DNA of 39,552 bases from the NCBI GenBank assembly GCA_015655015.1, contig JAATFV010000028.1, positions 1 to 39,552 of the forward strand, given 5' to 3'. Numbering within the stretch: the first letter of the stretch is position 1; every line of letters begins with the position of its first letter. This document shows positions 1-7,371 of this stretch, in pieces. The DNA comes from Chitinophagales bacterium (GTDB lineage: Bacteria > Bacteroidota > Bacteroidia > Chitinophagales > Chitinophagaceae). Position numbers and translations under genes: made by a program. The notes under the pieces are model-generated. The model did no database searches and was not told where the DNA came from. It worked only from the letters and a program-made list of their open reading frames with translations.

Positions 1-993
1 ATGGAAAAACATTATTCCTTAATCAATCAAAATCCCCGCACAGACGGAGAGCTGCTGGACGCCTACTCCCAAACGATCACCGGGGTAGTGGGCCAGGTAG
101 CGGAAGCCGTAGTGCACATACAGGTCAGCAAGCCGGTCACCGACCCCAGGACCAGGCAGCAAAAGCTGATGCCGGGCTCGGGATCCGGATTTATTATTTC
201 CACGGACGGATTCGTAGTGACCAATAATCATGTTATCGAAAATGCCCGGGACATAAAGGTTTCCCTGGCCGACGGAAGGACGGTGAACGCAGAATTGAAA
301 GGTACGGACCCTTCCACGGACATTGCGGTGCTGAAGATTTACGAAACAGGGTTAAAAGCCCTTTCTTTCGCCAATTCCGAGGCCCTTCAGCCTGGACAGA
401 TCGCCATCGCGATCGGCAACCCGCTGGGCTTGCAGCATACTGTCACGGCAGGAGTCGTCAGCGCTCTGGGCAGAACGCTCCGGGCCAATAATGGCCGACT
501 GATCGATGATATCATACAGACCGATGCTTCCTTAAATCCCGGCAACTCCGGAGGGCCCCTGGTCAATTCCCTGGGCCAGGTGATCGGGGTCAATACGGCC
601 ACGATCATTTCCGCGCAGGGACTTTGCTTTGCCGTTTCTTCCAACCTGGCTGCCTTTGTAGCAGGCAAGCTTATTATGGAGGGAAGAGTCAAAAGGGCTT
701 ACCTGGGGATTGCAGGTCAGCTGGTCAGCCTTACCGGGCGGATGATCGCCGCCAACCGGCTGGAAAAGACAACGGGTGTATATATTTATGAAGTGGTCCC
801 GGACCAGCCTGTTTATAACAATGAGATAAAAACAGGAGATATCATCGTGGCTTTCAACGGAAAGCCGGTGGGCACCGTAGATGAATTACACCAGCAGTTA
901 GGGGAGGCTATGATCGGACGCTCCGTTCAGCTGGAAGTGCTCAGGAATGGCCGGAAAGAGGTCATTCATGCGATACCGGGAGAGATGAAGTAA
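1..993 (+). CDS. HtrA/DegQ-like trypsin-fold serine protease with one PDZ domain
   Basis: This 330-residue protein is an S1C-family serine protease. The catalytic triad is visible as His77 (TNNHVIE), Asp107 (STDIAVLKI) and Ser183 in the GNSGGPL motif, followed by a PDZ domain at about residues 235-325 that normally binds substrate C termini. Unlike classical DegP/DegQ it shows no signal peptide or membrane segment at the N terminus, so as written it would be cytoplasmic; the reading frame begins at the very first base of the window, so an upstream start outside the window cannot be excluded. It has one PDZ domain rather than two. It converges on adenylate kinase with a short hairpin-rich spacer. 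The family assignment is secure; the cellular location is inferred. Confidence 0.9.
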   Translation: MEKHYSLINQNPRTDGELLDAYSQTITGVVGQVAEAVVHIQVSKPVTDPRTRQQKLMPGSGSGFIISTDGFVVTNNHVIENARDIKVSLADGRTVNAELKGTDPSTDIAVLKIYETGLKALSFANSEALQPGQIAIAIGNPLGLQHTVTAGVVSALGRTLRANNGRLIDDIIQTDASLNPGNSGGPLVNSLGQVIGVNTATIISAQGLCFAVSSNLAAFVAGKLIMEGRVKRAYLGIAGQLVSLTGRMIAANRLEKTTGVYIYEVVPDQPVYNNEIKTGDIIVAFNGKPVGTVDELHQQLGEAMIGRSVQLEVLRNGRKEVIHAIPGEMK

Positions 994-1000
994 GAGGCGT

Positions 1001-1076
1001 GCCGGCCGGGCCGGCAGCCAGAGGAGCCCGCCCGGATCCGGCCTATGCCGTCAGACCGCATAGATCCGATCTATGC
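1001..1076. terminator. Two inverted repeats between convergent genes
   Basis: GCCGGCC-G-GGCCGGC (1001-1015) and GCATAGATC-C-GATCTATGC (1058-1076) are perfect inverted repeats in the spacer between the convergent protease and adenylate kinase genes; the second overlaps the adk stop codon. No T-tract follows either one, so termination is an inference from position only. One-base spacers would not make ideal RNA loops, so they may instead be protein-binding or repeat elements. Confidence 0.35.
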
Positions 1077-1652
1077 TGCCAGCCGGGCGTCGATCTCTTT
1101 ACAAAGGGATTCGAATATCCCATCGACATCGCCCTCGCCCTTGATATGGATCACTTTATTGTAATTCTTATAGTAATCGGCGACGGCGGAGGTTTTTTTC
1201 TGGTATTCACTATAACGCGCCCGGATGACGTTCTCATCGATATCGTCACTGCGCCCGGAGGTAAGCCCCCGGTTCAGCAGTCTTTTCACCAGTTCGTTCT
1301 CGCTGACCTCCAGGGCCAGGACAACGGCTATTTCGGTGCCTTTCTGGGTGAGCAGCTTATCCAGGGCTTCGGCCTGGGCATTGGTGCGGGGGAAGCCGTC
1401 AAACAAAAAGCCATTGGCCTGCGGATTATTGTCCAGCGCGGAGCTGATCATTTCGATCACTACCTCATCAGGCACCAGCTGTCCTTTATCCATAAAGCTT
1501 TTGGCAGCCATTCCCAGAGGAGTCTGACCGGCAATTTCACTCCGCAGCAGATCCCCTGTGCTCAGGTGCTTCAATCCGTATTTGGATATAAGCCTTTCTG
1601 ACTGTGTTCCTTTTCCGCTCCCGGGCGGGCCAAATAAGATTAAATTGAACAT
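1071..1652 (-). CDS. adk: Adenylate kinase
   Basis: Adenylate kinase interconverts ATP + AMP and 2 ADP in the cytoplasm. The protein begins MFNLILFGPPGSGKGTQ, with the P-loop at residues 7-15, followed by the AMP-binding segment LSTGDLLRSEI and the FDGFPRT motif. The LID region is the short form without zinc cysteines, and the 193-residue length fits the short Bacteroidota enzymes. An in-frame ATG exists at 1679, but an exact TAnnTTTG promoter box (1677-1684) overlaps it and the family start is the MFNL position, so 1652 is chosen. It is divergent from the msrB-like gene, with about 290 bases between the two starts. Confidence 0.95.
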   Translation of the reverse strand: MFNLILFGPPGSGKGTQSERLISKYGLKHLSTGDLLRSEIAGQTPLGMAAKSFMDKGQLVPDEVVIEMISSALDNNPQANGFLFDGFPRTNAQAEALDKLLTQKGTEIAVVLALEVSENELVKRLLNRGLTSGRSDDIDENVIRARYSEYQKKTSAVADYYKNYNKVIHIKGEGDVDGIFESLCKEIDARLAA

Positions 1653-1676
1653 AATTCTGTTATCCTTGTGAGTGGA

Positions 1677-1684
1677 CAAATATA
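1677..1684 (-). promoter_or_regulatory. Promoter -7 box for adk
   Basis: On the minus strand the box reads TATATTTG, an exact match to the Bacteroidota -7 consensus TAnnTTTG, 24 bases upstream of the adk ATG at 1652. A TTTG lies further upstream but at about 14 bases, shorter than the usual 19-20, so only the -7 element is claimed. Confidence 0.5.
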
Positions 1685-1813
1685 ATATAGGAACCTTACA
1701 AATCCTTTAACATTTTACGGATTCCTTTAAAAAAATTGTTCCTATTAAGGATTAATGGAAGATATCCTTAAATGGAAACATGGTAATGAATGTCTGTACA
1801 GGCAGCGTTTTAC

Positions 1814-1853
1814 CTTACATTTTGGTGATACTTTATCTTACATTTTGATGATA
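1814..1853 (+). repeat. Pair of 17-base direct repeats, period 23
   Basis: CTTACATTTTGGTGATA (1814-1830) and CTTACATTTTGATGATA (1837-1853) differ at one position and start 23 bases apart, about two helical turns. They lie about 35 bases upstream of the probable msrB promoter. The spacing and the ACATTTTGG core resemble LytTR-type response-regulator sites, but this is only a resemblance. Confidence 0.55.
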
Positions 1854-1886
1854 AAGGAATGTTAAGCCCGGCCGATTGTCTGATTA

Positions 1887-1922
1887 TTGACAATCTGTCC
1901 AAACATAGCGTGCGTAGATTTG
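1887..1922 (+). promoter_or_regulatory. Promoter for the secreted msrB gene
   Basis: TAGATTTG at 1915-1922 matches TAnnTTTG exactly and sits 17 bases before the ATG. A TTGACA at 1887-1892 lies 22 bases further up, slightly longer than the usual Bacteroidota spacing. The predicted leader would be only about ten bases long. Confidence 0.5.
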
Positions 1923-1939
1923 TAATATAAATCAGCATT

Positions 1940-2515
1940 ATGAACCATCTGATACGAAATACCTGTATTGTTGTGCTGGCGCTGCTCTTTCAGCAATGCA
2001 CCTATTCCCAGGCCTCCCTGTCCCCCAATCAACTGAAATCAAGTAATATGGATACAACAAAAAAAGACAACCCGGCGTATTCCCGGAAAGACAGCGCCCC
2101 TGTAAACCTGACCGATGAGCAGTGGAAGAAGATATTGCCTGCCGATGTATATGCCATCGCCAGGCAAAAAGGTACTGAAAGACCCTGGACCAGCCCTTAT
2201 GAAACTTCCAAAGAAGTGGGGACTTATTATTGCGCTGTATGCGGCAATGCCTTATTCAAAAGTGATACAAAATTTGAAAGCGGCTGTGGCTGGCCCAGTT
2301 TTTATGAACCTGTCAGCAAGGGAAGCATTATTTATAAAGCGGATAACTCCCTTGGCATGGAAAGAACCGAAGTGGAATGCGGACGATGCAAATCTCACCT
2401 GGGACATGTCTTCAATGACGGTCCCCCTCCTACCGGCCTGCGTTATTGCATTAATGGGGTAATCCTTGACTTCGAAAAAGCAAAGGATGCCGAGAAGAAA
2501 TACAACGCATTCTGA
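1940..2515 (+). CDS. msrB: Secreted peptide-methionine (R)-S-oxide reductase
   Basis: MsrB reduces the R epimer of methionine sulfoxide in oxidised proteins. The N terminus (about 26 residues) is a hydrophobic export signal; Cys20 could be a lipidation site, but the LFQQC context is a poor lipobox. The MsrB domain spans about residues 55-190. Zinc ligands are CAVC (98, 101) and CGRC (147, 150), and the catalytic cysteine is Cys170 in RYCIN. Cys116 in SGCGWPSF is a candidate resolving residue. Export implies repair of periplasmic or surface proteins. It is a single gene followed closely by the promoter of tRNA-Thr. Confidence 0.93.
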   Translation: MNHLIRNTCIVVLALLFQQCTYSQASLSPNQLKSSNMDTTKKDNPAYSRKDSAPVNLTDEQWKKILPADVYAIARQKGTERPWTSPYETSKEVGTYYCAVCGNALFKSDTKFESGCGWPSFYEPVSKGSIIYKADNSLGMERTEVECGRCKSHLGHVFNDGPPPTGLRYCINGVILDFEKAKDAEKKYNAF

Positions 2516-2523
2516 TGAATTAT

Positions 2524-2554
2524 TTTGTAAGGCGACATCCTGCCTGTATTTTTG
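2524..2554 (+). promoter_or_regulatory. Consensus Bacteroidota promoter for tRNA-Thr
   Basis: TTTG (2524-2527), a spacer of exactly 19 bases, and TATTTTTG (2547-2554) give a full match to the TTTG-N19-TAnnTTTG consensus. The tRNA starts 35 bases after the -7 box. The -33 box lies just after the msrB stop codon. It may also serve the aminotransferase downstream by read-through. Confidence 0.75.
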
Positions 2555-2588
2555 CAGCCCCGGACCGGTCCGCCAGAACCGGTCACAA

Positions 2589-2661
2589 GCCAACTTAGCT
2601 CAGCTGGTAGAGCATTTCATTCGTAATGAAAGGGTCGTCGGTTCGAGTCCGATAGTTGGCT
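2589..2661 (+). tRNA. tRNA-Thr (anticodon CGT)
   Basis: A 73-base cloverleaf: acceptor GCCAACT/AGTTGGC, D-arm GCTC/GAGC, anticodon stem TTTCA/TGAAA with loop TTCGTAA (anticodon CGT), T-arm GTCGG/CCGAT with loop TTCGAGT, discriminator T. CCA is not encoded. All stems pair perfectly. Confidence 0.97.
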
Positions 2662-2665
2662 CCTC

Positions 2666-2693
2666 CTCCCCCCTTAAGGGGGAGATCTTTTTT
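2666..2693 (+). terminator. Intrinsic terminator whose T-run abuts the next start codon
   Basis: CTCCCCC...GGGGGAG pairs around a TTAA centre (2666-2684), followed by ATCTTTTTT. The T-run ends at 2693 and the aminotransferase ATG begins at 2694. It would end tRNA-Thr transcripts, yet the next gene can apparently be reached only by reading through it or from a promoter inside the tRNA. Confidence 0.7.
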
Positions 2694-3953
2694 ATGAAAC
2701 TATCGTACTTAGCTGAAACACTGATCGGATCTGAAATTGTCAAGTTAGGAGGAGATATCCGCGAAAAGATCCGGCAGGGAGAAAAGATCTACAATTTTAC
2801 CGTTGGCGATTTTGATCCGGCTATTTTCCCTATTCCAAAAGAATTGGAAGATGGCATCATAGACGCGTATCGCCGGCATTTTACCAATTACCCCGCAGCC
2901 GAGGGCAACCTGGACCTCCGGGAATCTATTGCCGGTTTCCTGAAAGAGCGGGAAGGGCTCGTCTATACTCCGGAGGAGATCCTGGTGGCCAGCGGGGGAC
3001 GACCCCTGATCTATTCTTTATTCAGGACCCTTATCGACAAGGGAGATAAGGTGATCTATGCCGTTCCCTCCTGGAATAACAATCATTACACGCACCTTAA
3101 CGGAGGTGAACACGTCGTGATCGAAGCGGCGGCGGAAAACAATTTCATGCCGACGGCGGAAGCCATCCGTCCTCATAGTAAAGGAGCTACCCTGATCTGC
3201 CTTTGCTCTCCCCAAAACCCTACGGGCACAACCATCTCCCGGAAAGACCTTGCCGATATCTGTGAAATGGTGCTGGCAGAAAATGCCCGTCGCGGCCCCG
3301 AAGAGAAAAAACTATACCTCCTCTACGATCAGATGTACTGGCAGCTGACTTATGGGGATATTCAGCATTATGATCCCGTCTCCCTTTACCCCGCCATGCG
3401 GGAATACACGATCTTTGTGGATGCCATCAGCAAGGCGTTTGCAGCTACGGGCGTACGGGTAGGCTGGTCCTTCGGGCCTGCCGCTATCATAAATAAAATG
3501 AAGGCAATTCTGACGCATGTCGGCGCCTGGGCGCCGATGGCCGAACAAAAAGCCACAGCCGGCTACCTGCTGCAAAAGGAAAATATAGATCAATACCTGC
3601 ACCATTTCCGGGCTGCTGTCTCCGAGCGGCTGCAAAAGATCCATGAGGGGTTCGTACAATTAAAAAAAGAAGGATTCAGGGTTGACGTCCTTGCGCCGGA
3701 AGCTGCTATCTATCTTACCATAAAGATCGACCTGACGGGAAAAAGAACAAAGGAAGGCAAATTACTGGCAGAACAGGCGGAAGTGACTTCTTACCTGCTG
3801 AATGAAGCTAAGCTGGCGGTGGTCCCTTTCTCAGCATTCGGGGCTTCTAAAAATTCTCCCTGGTACAGGCTTAGTGTAGGCACTTGCCGGATTCAGGACA
3901 TAGAGGAGATGATCAAAAAATTACGCGAGGCTATGGAGAAGCTCAATGGATGA
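2694..3953 (+). CDS. PLP-dependent class I/II aminotransferase
   Basis: A 419-residue fold-type I aminotransferase. PLP-binding features are the SPQNPTG motif (Asn175), Asp212/Tyr215 in YDQMYW, the Schiff-base lysine Lys247 in DAISKAFAATG, and Arg255 in RVGWSF. It resembles the aspartate/aromatic aminotransferase group; the amino-acid substrate cannot be fixed from sequence. The frame is open upstream through the tRNA, but the only credible start is the ATG at 2694, directly after the T-run of the tRNA terminator. With 32 bases between tRNA and ATG there is little room for its own promoter, so co-transcription with tRNA-Thr is likely. Confidence 0.92.
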   Translation: MKLSYLAETLIGSEIVKLGGDIREKIRQGEKIYNFTVGDFDPAIFPIPKELEDGIIDAYRRHFTNYPAAEGNLDLRESIAGFLKEREGLVYTPEEILVASGGRPLIYSLFRTLIDKGDKVIYAVPSWNNNHYTHLNGGEHVVIEAAAENNFMPTAEAIRPHSKGATLICLCSPQNPTGTTISRKDLADICEMVLAENARRGPEEKKLYLLYDQMYWQLTYGDIQHYDPVSLYPAMREYTIFVDAISKAFAATGVRVGWSFGPAAIINKMKAILTHVGAWAPMAEQKATAGYLLQKENIDQYLHHFRAAVSERLQKIHEGFVQLKKEGFRVDVLAPEAAIYLTIKIDLTGKRTKEGKLLAEQAEVTSYLLNEAKLAVVPFSAFGASKNSPWYRLSVGTCRIQDIEEMIKKLREAMEKLNG

Positions 3954-3990
3954 AAAAAAAAATGACCCGGATTAAACTTTAATACAGGAA

Positions 3991-4239
3991 TCAGTTCTTA
4001 TTGCAAATAAATACAAAAGGCTTCAATTCCTTTTCCCGTATTATTTTTTGCATGGTATCCCGCTTGTAAAGAGTCTTGTGTTTGTTGATATCAAACACTT
4101 CATGGGCCACACAAAAACTTTCTATGGTTTCAAAGTGGAACAAAAGTTCATTTAGCTGTTCCAGCTCCTGCTCCATAGATTGTTCATTCATGTGTTCATC
4201 CTTCACAAGAACAAGCAAATCTCTGTTACAAGTTTTCAT
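3991..4239 (-). CDS. Small hypothetical protein, 82 residues
   Basis: I do not recognise this family. The protein is rich in Glu, Lys and Leu, predicted helical, soluble and without signal peptide. It carries an acidic stretch (MEQELEQLNELL) and three cysteines at residues 4, 43 and 79. It starts 31 bases after the stop of the small lipoprotein gene on the same strand, so the two probably form an operon. Codon use looks ordinary, and its reading frame is not overlapped by a better gene. Confidence 0.6.
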   Translation of the reverse strand: MKTCNRDLLVLVKDEHMNEQSMEQELEQLNELLFHFETIESFCVAHEVFDINKHKTLYKRDTMQKIIREKELKPFVFICNKN

Positions 4240-4270
4240 TACTTATTAGATTTTTAATAACCAGACTACC

Positions 4271-4411
4271 TTAATAACCAGACATCCCTTTGCTGATCCC
4301 ACAGCCACATTTCTTACTGCTGCCGCCAATCCCACGCGCCGAACTGCAGCCGGCGGCTACAATGCTACTAAATATTACCAACAGAATCAATACCAGCTTT
4401 GAATTTTTCAT
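4271..4411 (-). CDS. Tiny lipoprotein with a Cys-Gly-rich tail, 46 residues
   Basis: Translating from the ATG at 4409-4411 gives a lysine-bearing N terminus, a hydrophobic core (LVLILLVIFSSIV) and a textbook lipobox AAGC at residues 19-22, then a short mature part ending KKCGCGISKGMSGY. The signal peptide and lipobox make a real lipoprotein very likely despite the size. The mature peptide is only about 25 residues and its Cys-Gly-Cys and terminal SGY are distinctive. Lipidation would place it in the outer or inner membrane leaflet. Function unknown; the linked downstream gene is the 82-residue protein. Confidence 0.7.
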   Translation of the reverse strand: MKNSKLVLILLVIFSSIVAAGCSSARGIGGSSKKCGCGISKGMSGY

Positions 4412-4461
4412 AAATTAATCTTACTAATTTAACTATTTTGTAAAGAAAAAAGTATATCTCT

Positions 4462-5697
4462 TTGGTAACAATTGAAAAAATTAACATTTCACCTACAAAA
4501 ACCTACAAAATCCTCTTAGCCCCGTTGGACTGGGGGCTGGGACATGCAACCAGATGTATTCCAATTATTAAAGAATTATTAAACCAGAAATGTGAAGTTT
4601 GGATCGCAGCCTCAGGCGCCCAAAAAGCACTCCTCAGAGAAGAATTTCCTTTTTTATCTATCGTGGAATTGCCCGGGTATAACGTCAAATATGGCAAAAA
4701 CCGTGCCTTTACCCTGTTAAAAATACTAAGCGCCATTCCGAAGATATTGATCCGGATCAAGCGGGAAAAAGCCTGGTTGCGGCAATTCCTGGTCACGGAA
4801 AGACCGGACGCCGTCATTTCAGACAACCGGTACGGACTTCATGCACCGGGGCTTTTTTCCGTTTTTATCACGCATCAGCTTCATATAAAGACCCCCTTTG
4901 GTCCAATAGCCGATAATCTCCTGCAACGGCTCAACTACCGGGCCATTCATCGATTTTCTCTTTGCTGGGTACCTGATTGGCAAGGCGCCGGCTCCCTGGC
5001 AGGTCAGCTCTCTCATCCGGACCGGTTACCACTTACACCTACCCGCTATATCGGCATTTTGTCGAGATTTGAACGGCAGCCGCCGCCTTTGCCTGCTGTA
5101 ACAGGGAGGCCCGCTGATCCTGAAACGAAGTTCCCTACTACCGAAACAAGGCTCCCCCCGATGACAGAGGCGGTAACATTCTGTGATCTCCTTATCCTCT
5201 TGTCCGGCCCCGAGCCGCAAAGAACAATCTTCGAGAAAAAGATCCTGGATCAATTACCTTCTTATCCGGGCAGCACGATCCTTATTAGAGGATTACCGGG
5301 AGAAACAGCAATGACAGCAGGAGCGCACTCTCTTCCACCCCGCGTCCGGGTTTATAATCACTTACCGGCCAATGCATTGAATGCTGTCGTTGGCGGGGCG
5401 GACCTGGTCCTCTCCCGCGCAGGCTATAGCACGATCATGGACCTCCTGAAACTGGGGAAAAGAGCCATCCTTGTACCCACTCCGGGCCAGACCGAACAGG
5501 AGTACCTGGGCGAATACCTCTCCGACAAAAAAATCGTGCTCTCCAGGCGGCAATCGGAATTCTCTTTATCAGAAGTTATGACCGCAGCGCAGGATTTTCC
5601 GTTCGCAGAGCCGGGCGATACTGCAAGTACAGAGAAAAATCTCTTACAAAAGGAAATACGCTCTTTGCTGGATATGCTGGATTCAAGCAGGCTTTAG
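4462..5697 (+). CDS. MurG-like GT-B glycosyltransferase
   Basis: The protein begins with a Rossmann-like strand and a glycine-rich loop (ILLAPLDWGLGHATRC), the acceptor-side signature of GT28/MurG-like enzymes. The C-terminal half carries a nucleotide-sugar site (VVGGADLVLSRAGYSTIMDLLKLG, then PTPGQTEQEYLG) at about residues 310-350. Length is 411 residues. No ATG is available before the conserved core: an in-frame stop lies at 4441-4443, and the first usable start is TTG at 4462. It likely transfers a sugar from a nucleotide donor to a lipid or cell-wall acceptor; true MurG is normally in the dcw cluster, so this is a paralogous enzyme of unknown substrate. It converges on the SixA-like gene with a 24-base gap. 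Confidence 0.8.
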   Translation: MVTIEKINISPTKTYKILLAPLDWGLGHATRCIPIIKELLNQKCEVWIAASGAQKALLREEFPFLSIVELPGYNVKYGKNRAFTLLKILSAIPKILIRIKREKAWLRQFLVTERPDAVISDNRYGLHAPGLFSVFITHQLHIKTPFGPIADNLLQRLNYRAIHRFSLCWVPDWQGAGSLAGQLSHPDRLPLTPTRYIGILSRFERQPPPLPAVTGRPADPETKFPTTETRLPPMTEAVTFCDLLILLSGPEPQRTIFEKKILDQLPSYPGSTILIRGLPGETAMTAGAHSLPPRVRVYNHLPANALNAVVGGADLVLSRAGYSTIMDLLKLGKRAILVPTPGQTEQEYLGEYLSDKKIVLSRRQSEFSLSEVMTAAQDFPFAEPGDTASTEKNLLQKEIRSLLDMLDSSRL

Positions 5698-5721
5698 CCC
5701 GGATTTCTCCATCCACTTGCT

Positions 5722-6216
5722 TCATTCCTCCCGCTTGGGGTAATCGAAAAACCAGAAAGTGCAACCTGCCGTCTGGAATTCATTCCATTGAGTGGCCAGG
5801 CTGGTCACAGCAAAGATCCCGCAGGTAGGCATATTATCCAGGCGAACCGAAGTTAGTGTATTGACAAAGGCGGTAATACCCGGATTATGCGAGAAAATGG
5901 CCGCTGAGCCATAAAGGTCATCCAGCCCGGATACCACTTCTTTAAAAACGGGAACGGATGCATGATAGAGTTCAGGGACCAATATGATCTCTTCCTCCTT
6001 TCTTCCAAATTCGCGGATAAAAAATTCAGCGGTATTCCTGGCCCGCTTAGCCGGGCTGGATATGAACAGCTCTATTTTAATATTGGCTTTGATCAGTCGC
6101 TGGGCCATGGTGGGAGCGTCGCGCCGGCCTCTCTCATTCAACGGGCGATCTATATCATTTACGAGGGCATTATCCCAGCTGCTCTTGGCATGTCTTATTA
6201 TCAATAGGGTCTTCAT
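5722..6216 (-). CDS. SixA-like histidine phosphatase
   Basis: A 164-residue member of the histidine phosphatase (phosphoglycerate mutase-like) superfamily. The phospho-accepting motif is IIRHAKSSW (Arg8, His9), and the second catalytic His is in FSHNPGITAF near residue 110. The RHAK form and short length are typical of the SixA branch, which removes phosphate from phosphohistidine on HPt domains. The closest signalling gene is the response regulator just upstream on the same strand, which gives a possible but unproven connection. Confidence 0.85.
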   Translation of the reverse strand: MKTLLIIRHAKSSWDNALVNDIDRPLNERGRRDAPTMAQRLIKANIKIELFISSPAKRARNTAEFFIREFGRKEEEIILVPELYHASVPVFKEVVSGLDDLYGSAAIFSHNPGITAFVNTLTSVRLDNMPTCGIFAVTSLATQWNEFQTAGCTFWFFDYPKREE

Positions 6217-6343
6217 ATACAGATATAAATGACCATAAATCTACCCAAATTAACCGGATTTTTATAGCGGGTAAACAGGGATTTTGCTAAGCTATAGTTA
6301 TTCCCGGAAGCAGGACCAGACAGGGATTTGAGGCCATATTCAG

Positions 6344-6985
6344 CTATATATCAAAAGCTTGCGAATTAATAAAATTAATCAGGGAGACCGTATTTTTCAA
6401 TTTAAGCTTCTTGAGTATATTATGCCGGTGTACTTCGACCGTCTTTAAGGAAATATTCAGCTCAGAAGCGATCTCCTTGGACGAAAGCCCTTCTTTCAAG
6501 GCCCGCACTATCTGCATTTCCCTATCGGAGAGATTATTAATATCCGGGTTCACCTGGTCTCCATTCAGCATCTGATCCGACAGGATATTCTTTACCTCCT
6601 GGCAGATATAGACATTATTGTTGCTTACTTCCGCGATCGCTTCCAGCATTTCCTGACGGGGCGAGTTCTTGGTGACATATCCTTTTGCGCCCAGGCGAAG
6701 CATTTTTTTAGCATAGGCCGGCTGAGAATGCATAGACACTCCAATGATCTTTGAACCGGGAGAGAATTTGCGGATCTGTTTCAGGACATCGAATCCGCTC
6801 ATGGGAGCCATATTGATATCCAGCAATACCACGTCGGGCCTTTTATCCCTGGCCAGCTCGATAGCACGCTCGCCATCTCCGCATTCGGCTACTACATCAA
6901 AATTTTCATTTTTTCCTAATAAAAAGCTCCACGTTTCCCGGATTAGTGTATGATCATCTACGATCATAATTGAAACTTTCTTCAT
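6344..6985 (-). CDS. LuxR/NarL-family response regulator, first copy
   Basis: A 213-residue two-domain regulator. The receiver domain (1-125) has Asp10/Asp11, the phospho-acceptor Asp56 (DVVLLDINM) and a conserved TK near residue 105. The C-terminal LuxR-type helix-turn-helix (about 150-210) contains LSSKEIASELNISLKTVEVHRHNIL. It is ungapped and roughly two-thirds identical by eye to the regulator at 9492-10133, with PurF lying between them, so the pair arose by duplication. This copy has no adjacent histidine kinase. The 385-base upstream spacer carries an inverted repeat at 7180-7208 that could be an operator. Confidence 0.95.
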   Translation of the reverse strand: MKKVSIMIVDDHTLIRETWSFLLGKNENFDVVAECGDGERAIELARDKRPDVVLLDINMAPMSGFDVLKQIRKFSPGSKIIGVSMHSQPAYAKKMLRLGAKGYVTKNSPRQEMLEAIAEVSNNNVYICQEVKNILSDQMLNGDQVNPDINNLSDREMQIVRALKEGLSSKEIASELNISLKTVEVHRHNILKKLKLKNTVSLINFINSQAFDI

Positions 6986-7370
6986 AATGCCTGAATTTTT
7001 TTCTAACTAGAGAGAAGTAATCTGCGCATTACCAATTCGAGCTATAACCAATTTAAACCCTGGGCTGATAATAGATAGATATTGCAAGAAGGAGACTTGT
7101 ACAGCAAAACAGCTATATAATATTAAGGCTTTTTACTGATATAGGCAATTTATATTTCGGGAGATGGTTTATTACCGTCAGACGTATTCATTAGAACGTC
7201 ATACGTCTATTTGTTTATCTTATAGAGATTTTGAGGATGCCTCGGGGGGATGCCTGCGGCATCCGGGTAATTGTAGGGGCTTCCTGGCGTTTGAGCGAAT
7301 GCCGGAACGGATGAACCGTCCGGCTTTCGGGTCTAATGATGGCCCTTCGGGCAAAACGCCCGTGGCGTTT
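6986..7370. other. Non-coding spacer between response regulator and purF
   Basis: No gene is supported here. The left part (6986-7170) is AT-rich and should hold the regulator's promoter, although no exact TAnnTTTG was found. The middle has an inverted repeat (7180-7208). The right part (7230-7370) is GC-rich with several hairpins (GGATGCC-TGC-GGCATCC at 7248-7264, GCCC-TTC-GGGC at 7342-7352) and ends in the purF terminator. Confidence 0.6.
7180..7208. promoter_or_regulatory. Inverted repeat upstream of the first response regulator
   Basis: AGACGTAT (7180-7187) and ATACGTCT (7201-7208) are a perfect 8-base inverted repeat with a 13-base centre that contains another ACGTC. Dimeric LuxR-type regulators bind sites of this size, so autoregulation is possible. 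This is an inference. Confidence 0.4.
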
Positions 7371-7371
7371 T
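7353..7371 (-). terminator. Hairpin terminator of purF
   Basis: AAAACGCC-CGT-GGCGTTTT is a perfect 8-base stem with a 3-base loop immediately after, and touching, the purF stop codon at 7371-7373. On the minus strand the stem's 3' arm ends in TTTT, and the A/T flanks make it work in either direction. Confidence 0.6.

Noticed and set aside
999..1601. Long plus-strand open frame
   Set aside because: It lies antisense to adenylate kinase, has no recognisable fold and starts inside the hairpin spacer.
1653..1679. Upstream start for adenylate kinase
   Set aside because: It overlaps an exact promoter box and adds nine residues absent from the family.
2466..2693. N-terminal extension of the aminotransferase
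   Set aside because: It would translate the end of msrB in another frame and the whole tRNA-Thr gene; the true start is the ATG at 2694.
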